From Tritrichomonas musculus (Eukaryota > Parabasalia > Tritrichomonadida > Tritrichomonadidae): 64,000 bases of DNA. Shown piece by piece: positions 29,464-38,723 of this stretch (positions are counted from its first letter, which is position 1; each line of letters begins with the position of its first letter). Where the stretch lies: assembly GCA_039105265.1 (NCBI GenBank), contig JAPFFF010000002.1, positions 3,038,001-3,102,000 of the forward strand, read 5' to 3'. The translations under genes and the position numbers were made by a program. The notes under the pieces are model-generated. The model was not told the origin of the DNA. It worked only from the letters and a program-made list of their open reading frames with translations, and searched no databases.

Positions 29464-29884
29464 TTTTTGCTTGCTATTACTTATTTTTGTGTTTTCTTTT
29501 TCACCTTTTATCTTCATGAAAGTAGTAATGTTAAGGAGGGCTACGTGTCTTAGGCCCATACGCCCATCCTTAACGCTTCTGGAGCTCCAAACGACTTTGA
29601 ATTTCCTAAAAAACCACGTCCATTTCATGAATTCTGAGGGTGAAATCATTTGTTGATTTTTTTCTTTGAGCTCATAAATATTGAATTTCATGAATTTTAA
29701 GGGTACAACACATTTATAAAATTTTCATTATATATAAATTCTCTAATGAAATACTAATAATTTATCCCTACCATCCAGAAGCTTAATACACCTGCCACAG
29801 TCACGCTACTTGCCAATACTGGATAAAGTAGACTATAATAATATGTATTTTTAGTGCTAATTGTGGCAAAAACCTAATGATATA

Positions 29885-30894
29885 TAGTCCTATCAAAAAG
29901 TGGCCACGCTCTCTTTTAAGTGGCCACGGTGATTTGACACCTATATTTCATTAAATTCAAAGGGGGTAAATTGGCATACTCACAATTTAAAAAAATTCAG
30001 AAGAATATTTTTTTATTTTTTAGTGGCGATCATGCAAATGTCAGATTATCAAAATCTCATTTAAAATCAAATGGTTTAATATGGCATACTCTCAATTTTC
30101 CACTTTTTCTTTAAAAAACTAAAAAATAAACGAACTTTTATTTAATACTGTCAAAAAAATGAATTATCATTCAAATACAAGTGGTGCAAAACGACATTTA
30201 TAAAAAAATTATGACCACGGTTAAATAAAAAAAAAAAAAACCCCAATAGAAATTCAATGATTCTATTGATTTTAGGTCAATAAATTTGATCAAAAAAAAA
30301 AAAAAAAAAAAAAAACACGACCATTTTTTCAAATCATTATCACTTTAATTTAAGATCAACAATAGACAACAAACAAATAAGCAGCAACAGCGCTTATACA
30401 TTCACTTTTATCTTATGCTCTTCGACACTCATGAGATGCTACGAGAATCATAATGCTTCACTTGTAAACAACAAACAAACAAACAAACAACAACTAAACA
30501 CAAACAAATAAACAATAACAACACGTATACATTCACTTTTATCTTACGTTCTTCGACACTCATGAGATGCTACGAGAATCATAATGATTCACTTGTAAAC
30601 AACAAACAAACAAATAAACAATAACAACACGTATACATTCACTTTTATCTTTCATTTATTCTTTTTCATTTTTTCTTTTTTTTTTAATATTTTATCTATT
30701 AATTTATTGAAATCACCTTTATTAATAAGCCTTTATAATTTTCTTATTCTGCTTTTTACTATTTTTTTGTAAAAAGTCTTATTATTTATATGAAAAAATT
30801 TTTCTAATACATAAGATTATATTTTTTAACTTTTTGAATTAATCTGACACCGTGGCAACTAAATTGAGAGGGTGGCCACTTTTAGACAGGACTA
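29885..30894. mobile_element. Non-autonomous element with 50-bp TIRs and TA target duplication
   Basis: Left end TAGTCCTATCAAAAAGTGGC; right end, reverse complemented, TAGTCCTGTCTAAAAGTGGC. Similarity runs about 50 bases (CTCTC, GCCACGGTG). TA flanks both sides (29883-29884, 30895-30896), as in the Tc1/mariner superfamily. Its 1010 bases have no open frame; inside is a 131-bp tandem repeat. The TAGTCCT terminus is shared with the element at 57624-60012. Confidence 0.85.
30363..30652. repeat. 131-bp tandem repeat, about 2.3 copies
   Basis: Block with TACATTCACTTTTATCTTA, CTCTTCGACACTCATGAGATG, CTACGAGAATCATAATG and CACTTGTAAACAAC, followed by AACAAACAAA runs. Full copies start at about 30363 and 30494, with a partial third to 30652. 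Lies inside the TA-flanked element. Confidence 0.85.
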
Positions 30895-31259
30895 TATGTT
30901 TATTAATGTCTATGATCTATTAAAATAGGTAAAATGACTATATTAATATGAATTTGTTTTATAATTTTCCAGAAGCCCAAAACCACGTATGGTTCCCCAG
31001 TTTACCCTTCCACAGACATCTCAAACCGGCTTTTTTTCATGTGTTTTAAGGTTTTAAAGCATTTTCATGAAAGAGTAAAACTGTGGCAAATAAACCAACG
31101 AAATATATAAATGATTTAATCACAATAATATATTGAATACTTTAACCGAAATAACTTTTCCCACTTTTAACCACTTTTAACGAGTATTATATGAGAATTT
31201 AATAATAGAAAATCCAGTTTCGGTCGGATGCAAAAATAAATGTGTACAATCTATACAGT

Positions 31260-31681
31260 TTAATAATATTTAGCACGAATTCTTGAAACACTAACATATG
31301 GTTTGATAGGTTTATCTATATATTTAAAAGATTTAGTATTTGGATCGTAATATCTGGATTTATATGAATATGTATTACTCTGTTCTAGTTCTGTATTCTT
31401 TCTTGGTATTATTTTAGATACATCACAAAATTTACCATTACGTTTGGTGAATCGCTTTGTTTCATGTGGAATATCTTCATTAAGTGTTCTGGTATTGAAA
31501 TTACTAGCATTTGGGTTAAGTTAAATAAAGTGTTAAGGGTCTTATAATCTTGTTTAGCTGTTAACTCTGCAATTGATCTCTTAAGTGATGTAAAGTTATT
31601 TGTGGTATATAACTCTTCTAGACTTGGCTGTGTTGTATTTTTACTCTTACTCTTCGATGAAGAGGTTTCACTGAAACTCAT
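31260..31681 (-). pseudogene. Frameshifted small gene of compact cluster
   Basis: Starts at ATG 31681 (MSFSETSSSKSKSKN...). Near 31510 the likely frame shifts by one base: the first frame soon runs into unrelated residues and stops at 31409, while the adjacent frame continues with a normal composition (HETKRFTKRNGKFCDVSKIIP ... RIRAKYY) to a stop at 31260-31262. Product family unknown. It lies 16 bases after the small gene at 31698-31868, on the same strand. Confidence 0.6.
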
Positions 31682-31697
31682 TTCTATGTAATTATAC

Positions 31698-31868
31698 TTA
31701 CATAATACTTACATCAAGAACCTCATCAAGTCGTTGGTTGAGTTGGTCAATTTGGAGCAACAAGTAAGTCTCAGTATGGTCTATCTTTGCTTCAAGCTTT
31801 TGCTTTTCATCCATGATTTTAGTGTTGAGCATTTCAGTGGTCAATCGTATCTTCTTATCGATATTCAT
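31698..31868 (-). CDS. Small coiled-coil protein, 56 aa
   Basis: Reads MNIDKKIRLTTEMLNTKIMD and continues as one amphipathic helix to LNQRLDEVLDVSIM. A heptad pattern of Leu/Ile supports a coiled coil. Its stop is 16 bases before the next start on the same strand, the compact spacing typical of viral or Maverick-type blocks. No upstream host-type promoter was identified. Confidence 0.5.
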   Translation of the reverse strand: MNIDKKIRLTTEMLNTKIMDEKQKLEAKIDHTETYLLLQIDQLNQRLDEVLDVSIM

Positions 31869-31935
31869 CAAAGAAAAAAGTGAAATGACTAAATATTTTT
31901 CTATTGTTCATTTCATTTTTTTTATTTCTGCATAA

Positions 31936-32199
31936 ATGGCTTATTACATGACCATAAAAGAGCGTATATATATCCTCTATAAAATAGTATCTAACCTCTA
32001 TGAATATAGATGTGAGACTAATGAGGGAGTATGTAATATTTTAATTAATAAGATAAAAGAGTTAGCTGCTGAGTATTTCGAACCTGAATTTCTTGGTGTA
32101 ATGATGAAAGATGGTGATTTGGAATTTATCGACCAAATAGAACATTTTGCCTTTGAGTTCTTAGAGTACCAAATATCTAATCTGCCCTCGCATTTATAA
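31936..32199 (+). CDS. Hypothetical small protein, 87 aa
   Basis: MAYYMTIKERIYILYKIVSNL..., helical with an acidic C-terminal half. Not recognised. It faces the small minus-strand genes and overlaps the 3' end of the HNH gene by 23 bases, a tail-to-tail overlap. Confidence 0.45.
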   Translation: MAYYMTIKERIYILYKIVSNLYEYRCETNEGVCNILINKIKELAAEYFEPEFLGVMMKDGDLEFIDQIEHFAFEFLEYQISNLPSHL

Positions 32200-32512
32200 T
32201 TTTGGGCATATCCCTGTTATAGTTACTATCAGTTGGGGTTATCCATCTTAAGTTGCTTAGATGGTAGTCAGCCCTATTCCTATTGATATGGTCTACCTCT
32301 ATTTTATGTTGTGGGTCATCATTAGGTATGAACTGTCTTGCTATAAGTACATGTTTCAAGTAGTAGTCGCCATTTAGACATACTCGTATATACCCCTTTA
32401 TATGTTTTGCATCTTTGCATATAAAATGATTACTCTTACGTCTTATAGTAAAGGGGTACCTATTCAGTATCTCATAGTCGTTAGTAAAGCCTTTGAGTGG
32501 TACAAATGACAT
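32177..32512 (-). CDS. HNH homing-type endonuclease (NUMOD4-like plus HNH)
   Basis: 111 residues. The N-terminal part (YEILNRYPFTIRRKSN) resembles the NUMOD4 DNA-binding motif. The C-terminal HNH block reads VDHINRNRADYHLSNLRW followed by NYNR, with the expected His-Asn pattern (H in VDHIN, N in HLSNL). Such free-standing enzymes cut DNA and spread by homing; they are typical of phages, large DNA viruses and selfish elements. Finding it in a trichomonad nuclear region beside a helicase remnant suggests a viral or mobile origin. Confidence 0.88.
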   Translation of the reverse strand: MSFVPLKGFTNDYEILNRYPFTIRRKSNHFICKDAKHIKGYIRVCLNGDYYLKHVLIARQFIPNDDPQHKIEVDHINRNRADYHLSNLRWITPTDSNYNRDMPKIINARAD

Positions 32513-32536
32513 TTACATATAGAAAGAAATAGGTAC

Positions 32537-32760
32537 GAGATTCTCGGGGCAGGTACCTGTGCCGTTTCATAGATGGGCGGTTGTGGGGTGGGGCCCCTGT
32601 GCCGTTTCATTGATGGTGGACAGTAGTGAGAACAAAAATATTTTTTTTTTATTTTCTTTTTTTTCTTTTTTCTTTTCTTTTCTTTTTCTTTTCTTTTTTG
32701 ACTAGTTCGTGTTGACGCGTGGGCAGCCTGTGCCCCGCGGAAACCGACTAGTATATACTA
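32537..32760. repeat. GC-rich direct repeats and polypyrimidine tract
   Basis: CCTGTGCCGTTTCAT then A or T then GATGG occurs twice (about 32550 and 32592), and a partial CCTGTGCCCCGCGG near 32729. Between lies a long T/C-only tract (about 32640-32698), flanked to its right by two copies of GACTAGT (about 32699 and 32747). These GC-rich words contrast sharply with the roughly 25% GC surroundings. No gene is present. Confidence 0.6.
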
Positions 32761-33441
32761 CTACTCCTTCAATATTTTGCACTCTTTCTTATCTTCTATC
32801 TTTAATAATACTTTATCGTATTTAATTCTCTTTGTATTGATTAAGTTTACTATCTCAGCACGTTGTTCATCAACATCTGGTATCAACTTATTAACATTGA
32901 TGTTTCGATTATTTTTCTCATTAATACATGGATTAACGATTATGTAATCTCTAAAGCACGCAAAGTGTTTAATATCTTCAGCTGTTGCACTTATTAAAGC
33001 TACTTTATCGAACTCTTTGGTTATTTCAATCAAACTTATATGTTATAACAACAAGTGAGCTTCATCTATTACAAGAAAGTAATCGAGTGGTTGTTTTCTT
33101 TCATAATATTCTTCAATTAAGTCACCTAAACACTTAGAAGCAGTATTGTAAGTTGTAATAATTAAATTAATTATATTATGTACAGCTTTGTGGAACACTT
33201 TAAACGCATTTTCTTCTACACACAACCGCATGGACTTAATATTCATATTATTCAGTTTGGTATAGAATTCTTCAGCAATATTCACTGTTGGAACTATTAC
33301 CATAAATTTATTCGTTTTATGTGAAGATATCCATTTACGAATTGCAGTAGATTTACCAGAGCCGATTGGTGCTTCACAGATGAACTTTTTCATGCTAATC
33401 TGTTTGGTAATTTTACGTAAATCATACTTGTTATGATCCAT
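32761..33441 (-). pseudogene. DEAH-type superfamily 2 helicase remnant, one in-frame stop
   Basis: From ATG 33441: Walker A APIGSGKSTA near residue 25, motif Ia-like VIVPTVNIAEEFY, TTYNTASKC, and the Walker B/DEAH motif VIDEAHLLL at the end of the first frame. A single TAA (33043-33045, complement) follows, after which the same frame continues with motif III-like ALISATAEDI to a stop at 32761. The C-terminal RecA lobe is missing or short, so the gene is truncated as well as interrupted. Comparable helicases occur in large DNA viruses and their relatives. Confidence 0.8.
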
Positions 33442-33556
33442 ATAATAATAATCATCATAATTGGTGTAATCAAGAAAACATCTGATGTGAACGATCCGAC
33501 TATGACATCTAATGTAAACGGTTTATCTATAGTATTGAAACACTAATGTACTTTAA

Positions 33557-33746
33557 ATGACATCATTAACAGAACTCTTCACAATGAATGACATGGACAA
33601 GTTGAAGTATGACCTCGTTAGACTTGTCTAATCGCTAGACTATAAGATTTATGAGGAAATTTTTCATTCTAAAAAATGGATTAATTTCATGAAAATAATA
33701 CATGCCAAACTTATGTCAAATAAATTAAAACAATACAATGAAAGTG
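33557..33746 (+). pseudogene. Decayed small gene interrupted by transposon insertion
   Basis: Frame from ATG 33557 (MTSLTELFTMNDMDKLKYDL) with one in-frame TAA after 24 codons, then open to the left edge of the 33747-34202 element. The right target duplication restores the frame for a few codons to a stop near 34219. The insertion therefore hit the 3' tail of this frame. Function unknown; part of the compact cluster. Confidence 0.4.
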
Positions 33747-34202
33747 TAGGCTTGTTAAGTCTCGATTTTCGATATCGATAATTGATCTATTTTTCTGATA
33801 TCAATATCAAATCAAAAATTTTATCTCTGATATCAATAATGAATAAAAATAAAAAGATCGATTATCAATATTGAAAATTTTTTAACGTATCAAAATTTTT
33901 AAACTTTTTTAACTGATTATTTCACATATCTGTTATTAAATTTAATAAAAACTGATTCTTTTATATAATAAGTTAGAATATATTTATTTTATGCCATTAA
34001 AATACTATTTTTAATGGTTTTTTCAGGTATTAATTTTGATTAATCAAGATTCGATATCAAAAGAATATTTTTTTTGTATCACATTTCATACTTGATAATC
34101 GATTTCATCAATTAAAAGTTCCAATCGATAACATTTTAATATCGATTATCTGAGTTAAAAAAAGTGCCAAACCTGATAATTGATATCAGAATAACAAGCC
34201 TA
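33747..34202. mobile_element. 456-bp element, TAGRCTTGTTA family, 8-9 bp target duplication
   Basis: Ends are TAGGCTTGTTA in inverted orientation. TGAAAGTG flanks both sides (33739-33746 and 34203-34210; a preceding A could make it 9). The interior is dense in GATATC, ATCGAT and TTATCGAT words and has no gene. The same terminus occurs at 54889-56683 and 57535-57623. An 8-10 bp duplication fits Mutator-like or hAT-like elements. Confidence 0.85.
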
Positions 34203-34250
34203 TGAAAGTGAAGAATAATCAGATCATTATGATAACGACAAATCTGAAGT

Positions 34251-34555
34251 TGAATATAATAATAACTACCGTAATTCAAAGAATCTCAGACATAAAGAAA
34301 AATTCTCAGACATTTTTGAGAAAACTCACTGAAAGACTTTCAATTTTTTTCAAAAAACTTTCAAAATTCCTACTTTTTCAATGAAAAATAAAAAGGTCAA
34401 ATATCATTGTCAATTCAAATCATTGAACAAATATACTCTTAAAATAATTCTATAGATTGAATAAATTCTTTCAAATAATTAAAAGTTTTCTCAAAAATGT
34501 CTGAGATTAATTGAATATATCTGAGATTTTTGGAATTATGGTATTCAATTATCAT
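34251..34555. repeat. MITE-like inverted repeat with CTCAGACATTT arms
   Basis: CTCAGACATTTTTGAGAAAA at about 34305 faces its exact reverse complement at 34485-34505, and outer parts (TAATTC, AATCTCAGA, TTGAATA) also match in inverted order. Loop about 160 bases. No coding frame. Confidence 0.7.
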
Positions 34556-34602
34556 CTTACAAAAATTGAATAAATTATAATCGTATAAACTTAAAATCAA
34601 AA

Positions 34603-34616
34603 GTCCGGCCGGACCC
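34603..34616. repeat. GC palindrome GTCCGGCCGGAC
   Basis: A perfect 12-base GC palindrome in AT-rich DNA about 250 bases upstream of the gene at 34866. Possibly a protein-binding site or an element end. Confidence 0.35.
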
Positions 34617-34865
34617 ATTTTTTTGTCTCAATTTTTTTGGAATAAATATTTTCTCACAATTTCCAAATTTTTTCATTTTTTTCTCACAAATAAATAGATA
34701 TCTTCTATGAAAAATTCTTAAAATAAAATTTTCATGAATGGAATCAAGTTTTTATTCGGAAAAATCTCAATTTTTGAATAGTTTACAGTACAACATTTGA
34801 ATTGTTTATAAATATCCCGCCAATTTTTTGGTCAAATATAGGTCAAAATAGGTACGACTTTTGAG

Positions 34866-35891
34866 ATGAAGTTTATTATGAATAAATACCAAATTTTCCT
34901 TAAACCAATTCCTAAGAGTCAAAAATATTTTGTTTTTAATGAAAAAAAGTTTCTTATTGACTTCGAACTATTAAAAAACAATTCATTTTTTTTTTTCAGA
35001 AACCAAAATCAATATGAAAATGTTGAATGCATTAATCTTTTCCAAAGTACGGAAATCGAATCATTTAAAGGTATATCTGATAAAGCAATCAAAGATTTTA
35101 TTTCTTTATGCCAAAATGAAGCTTGCCAAATCAGCAATTCAGATTTATATGACATTCAATACTTAGCTCGAAAGTTTGAAGTTACCGAATTAACAAAATT
35201 GATTACTAATATCATCTCAAATAAATATAAAGAGCTTGCTTTTGACTCATTTTTATTTCAAAACACTCAAAATGACTCCCTCCATAATACATTTTCTGTT
35301 TTCTCAGAAGAATACACTGAAGTCATATCTAATAATTTAATTGAGTTTATTAAAGATGATCGTCTTTTACGTTTCCCTATATCAATTCTTTATCAAATTA
35401 TCAATAAGTATAGAAACAAATATTATAAAATTCATGAAAAAGAATTTAAATCATCAATTAAAAATAAAAACTATTTAAATGATTGGCAACAAATTATTGA
35501 ATTTTTATTCAAATACCTAGATAGTTATGGAAGAGAAGCATCCATTTTATTTTCACTTATTGATTTCCAAAACGATTGCTCCAAGATAATCAATAGAATT
35601 CTCGATAATTATTTAAATGATTTCGATTTTGACATGATCAGCAACTTGATTCTTAAATTTTCGCTTGAAGCAGAAAGAAAAAATTCGAAATTGAAAATAA
35701 AACATTCATATTTTACTTTAGAGATGGCAAACTCATTTGAAATACCAGAAAATAAAAATTTAAAATTTGAAAATGGAGCTGGTGATTCGAATAACCATGA
35801 AATCAATATTATTCAAGTTGAAACGAATTTTCGGAACGAAAATTCACTTTCTATTTTTAACTTTTCCGATATTATTATTATTGAAAATTAG
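34866..35891 (+). CDS. BTB/POZ-like trichomonad protein, 341 aa
   Basis: Residues about 10-125 follow the divergent BTB-like layout common in trichomonad and amoeba protein families: a beta start (YFVFNEKKFLIDFELLKNNSFFF), then FQSTEIESFKGISDKAIKDFISLC, NEACQISNSDLYDIQYLARKFEVTELTKLITNII. The remainder is helical, like a BACK region. The ankyrin repeats often found in this family are absent. It may act as an adaptor for ubiquitin ligase or scaffold complexes, by analogy only. The ATG at 34866 is first; a second in-frame ATG lies four codons later. Confidence 0.6.
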   Translation: MKFIMNKYQIFLKPIPKSQKYFVFNEKKFLIDFELLKNNSFFFFRNQNQYENVECINLFQSTEIESFKGISDKAIKDFISLCQNEACQISNSDLYDIQYLARKFEVTELTKLITNIISNKYKELAFDSFLFQNTQNDSLHNTFSVFSEEYTEVISNNLIEFIKDDRLLRFPISILYQIINKYRNKYYKIHEKEFKSSIKNKNYLNDWQQIIEFLFKYLDSYGREASILFSLIDFQNDCSKIINRILDNYLNDFDFDMISNLILKFSLEAERKNSKLKIKHSYFTLEMANSFEIPENKNLKFENGAGDSNNHEINIIQVETNFRNENSLSIFNFSDIIIIEN

Positions 35892-36394
35892 AGTTTTTAC
35901 TACCTTATTGAAATCTGGTTCTTACAATATTCAACTAAACTTCAATATTATAAGGACAGAATATTTGCAAAAAGGGAATGAATTTAAGAATATCAATTTT
36001 AATTCAATTTTTTATTAATATGCTGTTAATGGCGTATTATTTTTTTTTTATCCTCTTATGTTCAGAAGGTTTCCTCAATGATACATAATTTGTGCATCTG
36101 TTTTTTTGTTCAAATTGCCATTGAATAATAATTCAACGATCATCAACATTTAGAAATAAATGAATTTTTTCTATTTTGACAACTTTGTTTTCATCTGTGC
36201 GCTTAAACATACTTCAAAACTTCCACTTTTTCCAATTCCTCTTCTACCGGACACCTTTTTAAAATCTCAATTATTTTTTACCTTAATGAATCATTTTTTA
36301 TGTCCATAAAATAAAAAAGACGTTAATTTTTCCTCATAATTTTTTTTCTATCAAAAAGTGGTGGTTACGTTTATATTCATTTCACCTTTAATTA
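35892..36394. other. Gene-free spacer, 503 bp
   Basis: Downstream of the BTB-like gene and upstream of the Myb gene. Near the Myb start are CAAAAAGTGGTGG (about 36354), TTACGTTT and TTCATTTC, the last resembling a trichomonad initiator about 15 bases before the ATG. No gene seen. Confidence 0.5.
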
Positions 36395-37414
36395 ATGAAG
36401 TGCAGCAGACTTAGCTCTCCACTTGCACCAACTCGTGCACGTGTTAGAGGTTGCACAAGCACAACTCAAGCAAAATGGACTTCGATTGACGATAAAAAAC
36501 TACTAGAACTTGTATCATCTGTGTCAGAACCATCTTGGTCTAAAATTTCTTTAAATTTTCCAGATAAAACAGTACATCAGGTTGTCGATCGTTGGGAAAA
36601 AGTTGTTAATCCTTCTTTGGTTAAAGGCTCTTGGACTCGAGAGGAAGATGAGACTATTATTCAATGGGTTAGAATGCATGGCGCTACAAGTTGGACGAAA
36701 CTAGCTGAACATCTTCCTGGAAGAATTGGGAAGCAATGCCGTGAAAGATGGCACAATGGACTCAATCCTGAGGTTGTTAAAACGACTTGGCTTCCTCAAG
36801 AAGACCAGTTAATTGAAAAATTACAAAAACAATGGGGAAATAAATGGGCAAGAATTGCAGAGCTTTTGCCAGGAAGAACAGACAATGCCGTAAAAAATAG
36901 ATGGAACTCAACTCTTAAAAGAAGAGTAAAAAATACATCAAACGCGAATGAAACTAATAATGACTTTTCAAGTCTCAAAAGTGACGAATTAAATTCTTCA
37001 CCTTCTGAAATGATTGATTCAATAAAAGTTGAACAGAATAAATTCAAACCAAATCAACAATTCCAAATCCAAATTCGGCCACAATCTCTAATAAGACCTA
37101 ATATTAACCAAATCAACCCTCAAGTTCATATTCAGCCTTTTATTCACCCTCATTTTCAACCAAATCAAGTTAAGAGACCTTTAGTGCCATTACCCATAAT
37201 ACCATCAACTGTTGATGAATTTGTACTTAACAACGATTCATCAATTTCTGATAAATCAAATACAGATTTTGAAGCACAGACGAATGATTACTTTGAAACT
37301 CCAGGATGGAAAGACCAAATTGATTTGGCCTATGACATCTCTTCAAAGTTTGATTTCCTCGATGATAATAGCTTTTTAAATCCACAGTTTATTGATGAGT
37401 TTAGTTTTGTTTAG
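36395..37414 (+). CDS. Three-repeat Myb transcription factor (R1R2R3)
   Basis: 339 residues with three Myb repeats: R1 at about 27-71 ([13 protein letters not shown] ... WSKIS ... VVDRWEKV), R2 at 78-123 ([15 protein letters not shown] ... [20 protein letters not shown]) and R3 at 130-175 ([15 protein letters not shown] ... [20 protein letters not shown]). R2 and R3 are close to c-Myb/3R-Myb; R1 is more divergent. The C-terminus is Asn/Gln/Pro-rich with an acidic end, a likely activation region. Trichomonads use many Myb proteins as promoter regulators, some reading the initiator or MRE sites. Nuclear action is expected. Confidence 0.95.
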   Translation: MKCSRLSSPLAPTRARVRGCTSTTQAKWTSIDDKKLLELVSSVSEPSWSKISLNFPDKTVHQVVDRWEKVVNPSLVKGSWTREEDETIIQWVRMHGATSWTKLAEHLPGRIGKQCRERWHNGLNPEVVKTTWLPQEDQLIEKLQKQWGNKWARIAELLPGRTDNAVKNRWNSTLKRRVKNTSNANETNNDFSSLKSDELNSSPSEMIDSIKVEQNKFKPNQQFQIQIRPQSLIRPNINQINPQVHIQPFIHPHFQPNQVKRPLVPLPIIPSTVDEFVLNNDSSISDKSNTDFEAQTNDYFETPGWKDQIDLAYDISSKFDFLDDNSFLNPQFIDEFSFV

Positions 37415-37512
37415 AAATAGAATGAATTTTTAATTAAAATGTGTCTTCATCCGCAATAAAATCTATTTTTTTTTTAAAACAATTATTTTAATAAAGACAA
37501 ATATTAATTTGG

Positions 37513-37950
37513 GTGTAATTTTTTAGCACAGTGCTGCAGCACAGAGAACTTTTTGTATGTATATATGGTCCAGATAAACTTTTTGAGAAATTGAAATTAA
37601 TATTTTTTAAACAAAATAGCATGACCCTATTCATGCTTTTTTTATTCCTTTAAAATAATTTAAAAATATTTGTTTTCTTATTTAATATTGATTTTAACCA
37701 TTAAATCCTAAATTTTATCAATTTAGGAAGCCCAACAAGCCATTTGATTCTCTAAATCAACCATTTTTGAGAAGAATTATTAATCAAATAATAATCTCAT
37801 TTTTGAAAATTTTCGATTATTTCGCCTTTAACATATTCTCTAAATGGCATAAATTAAGAAATCAATAAAAAATACAAGGAACTTTTAATCTTTTCTATGT
37901 CAAATAAAGCTCGAAAAAATGGACGATTATTTTCTTCTGAAAAAGTTATA
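37513..37950. repeat. Dispersed repeat, copy 2 of 2 in window
   Basis: Second copy of the repeat at 3293-3677, same orientation. Differences include an inserted palindromic AGCACAGTGCTGCAGCAC stretch near its start and an extra roughly 40-base piece before the CGATTATTTTCTTCTG block. It begins about 100 bases after the Myb stop codon. No open frame. Confidence 0.75.
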
Positions 37951-38267
37951 TATAACTTTTTTTTTCAGATGTACGCGAATTCAGAAATGTAGCACTTGAA
38001 CTACTAATATATCAAAATTAATCATTTGCTGAATATTTCCTATTGAGTATTTTTTTAATTTACTTTTTTTTTCAAAAATATAGAAAAAATGGACGATTAA
38101 TAGAGGAATTCCTCTATTAATTTTAGTAATAAAAATTTAATTCATATATTAAAAATAAATGAAATCCATTATTAATGTTAAAGAATAAAGGGGAAAATGG
38201 ATAAAATCATGAATGTTTACAAAGCTTTGAGGCTTATGGGCTATTTATTATGAAAATGAAAAATATA

Positions 38268-38675
38268 GGACAATCGTTTTTTTCTACGCCACTTTTTGAA
38301 TGGTTTTTCTATCCATGAATAGCTATTCATGGAAAGTAAAAAACCGCCATCTTAAGGTGAAATTTAACTTACTCTGTTAAGAAAATTAACCAAAAAAATC
38401 GTAAATTTAAATTTTTCTTTAAAATTATAACTATTTGCTTTTTTTGATATAATTCTTTTTTATTTTTACATAATTTTTCAGGAATTTACGCACCAGTGAT
38501 CACCACAGGGCTGCGCGAAGCCGAATCAGGCTCCTTGAATTGCAGGATGAATCGGGAAGTCATTTGAACTTTATATTTATGCATTATTTAGCAAAAATTG
38601 AATAAAAAATGTATAAAAAAGTATTCAAAAAGTTTAAAAGTTTTCAAAAAGTGGCGTAGAAAAATACGATTCCCC
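38268..38675. mobile_element. 408-bp MITE with 9-bp target duplication
   Basis: Ends are inverted copies around AATCGT then TTTTTCTACGCCACTTTTTG, with outer GGAC/GGGG differing slightly. AAAAATATA flanks both sides (38259-38267 and 38676-38684), a perfect 9-bp duplication as made by Mutator-like elements. A GC-rich core (about 38490-38560, GGGCTGCGCGAAGCCGAATC) is unusual for the region. It has no coding frame and lies just downstream of the minus-strand gene ending at 38724. Confidence 0.85.
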
Positions 38676-38723
38676 AAAAATATATTTTTGTATTTTTCAA
38701 CCTCTGTATGAAACTTTATTAAA

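Noticed and set aside
29541-29600. tRNA gene in the GC-rich islet
   Set aside because: No B-box (GGTTCGANTCC) or cloverleaf could be drawn; only an imperfect hairpin is present.
31260-33760. Firm call as a Maverick/Polinton
   Set aside because: No polymerase B, integrase, protease or capsid gene and no long terminal inverted repeats could be seen; kept only as a hypothesis.
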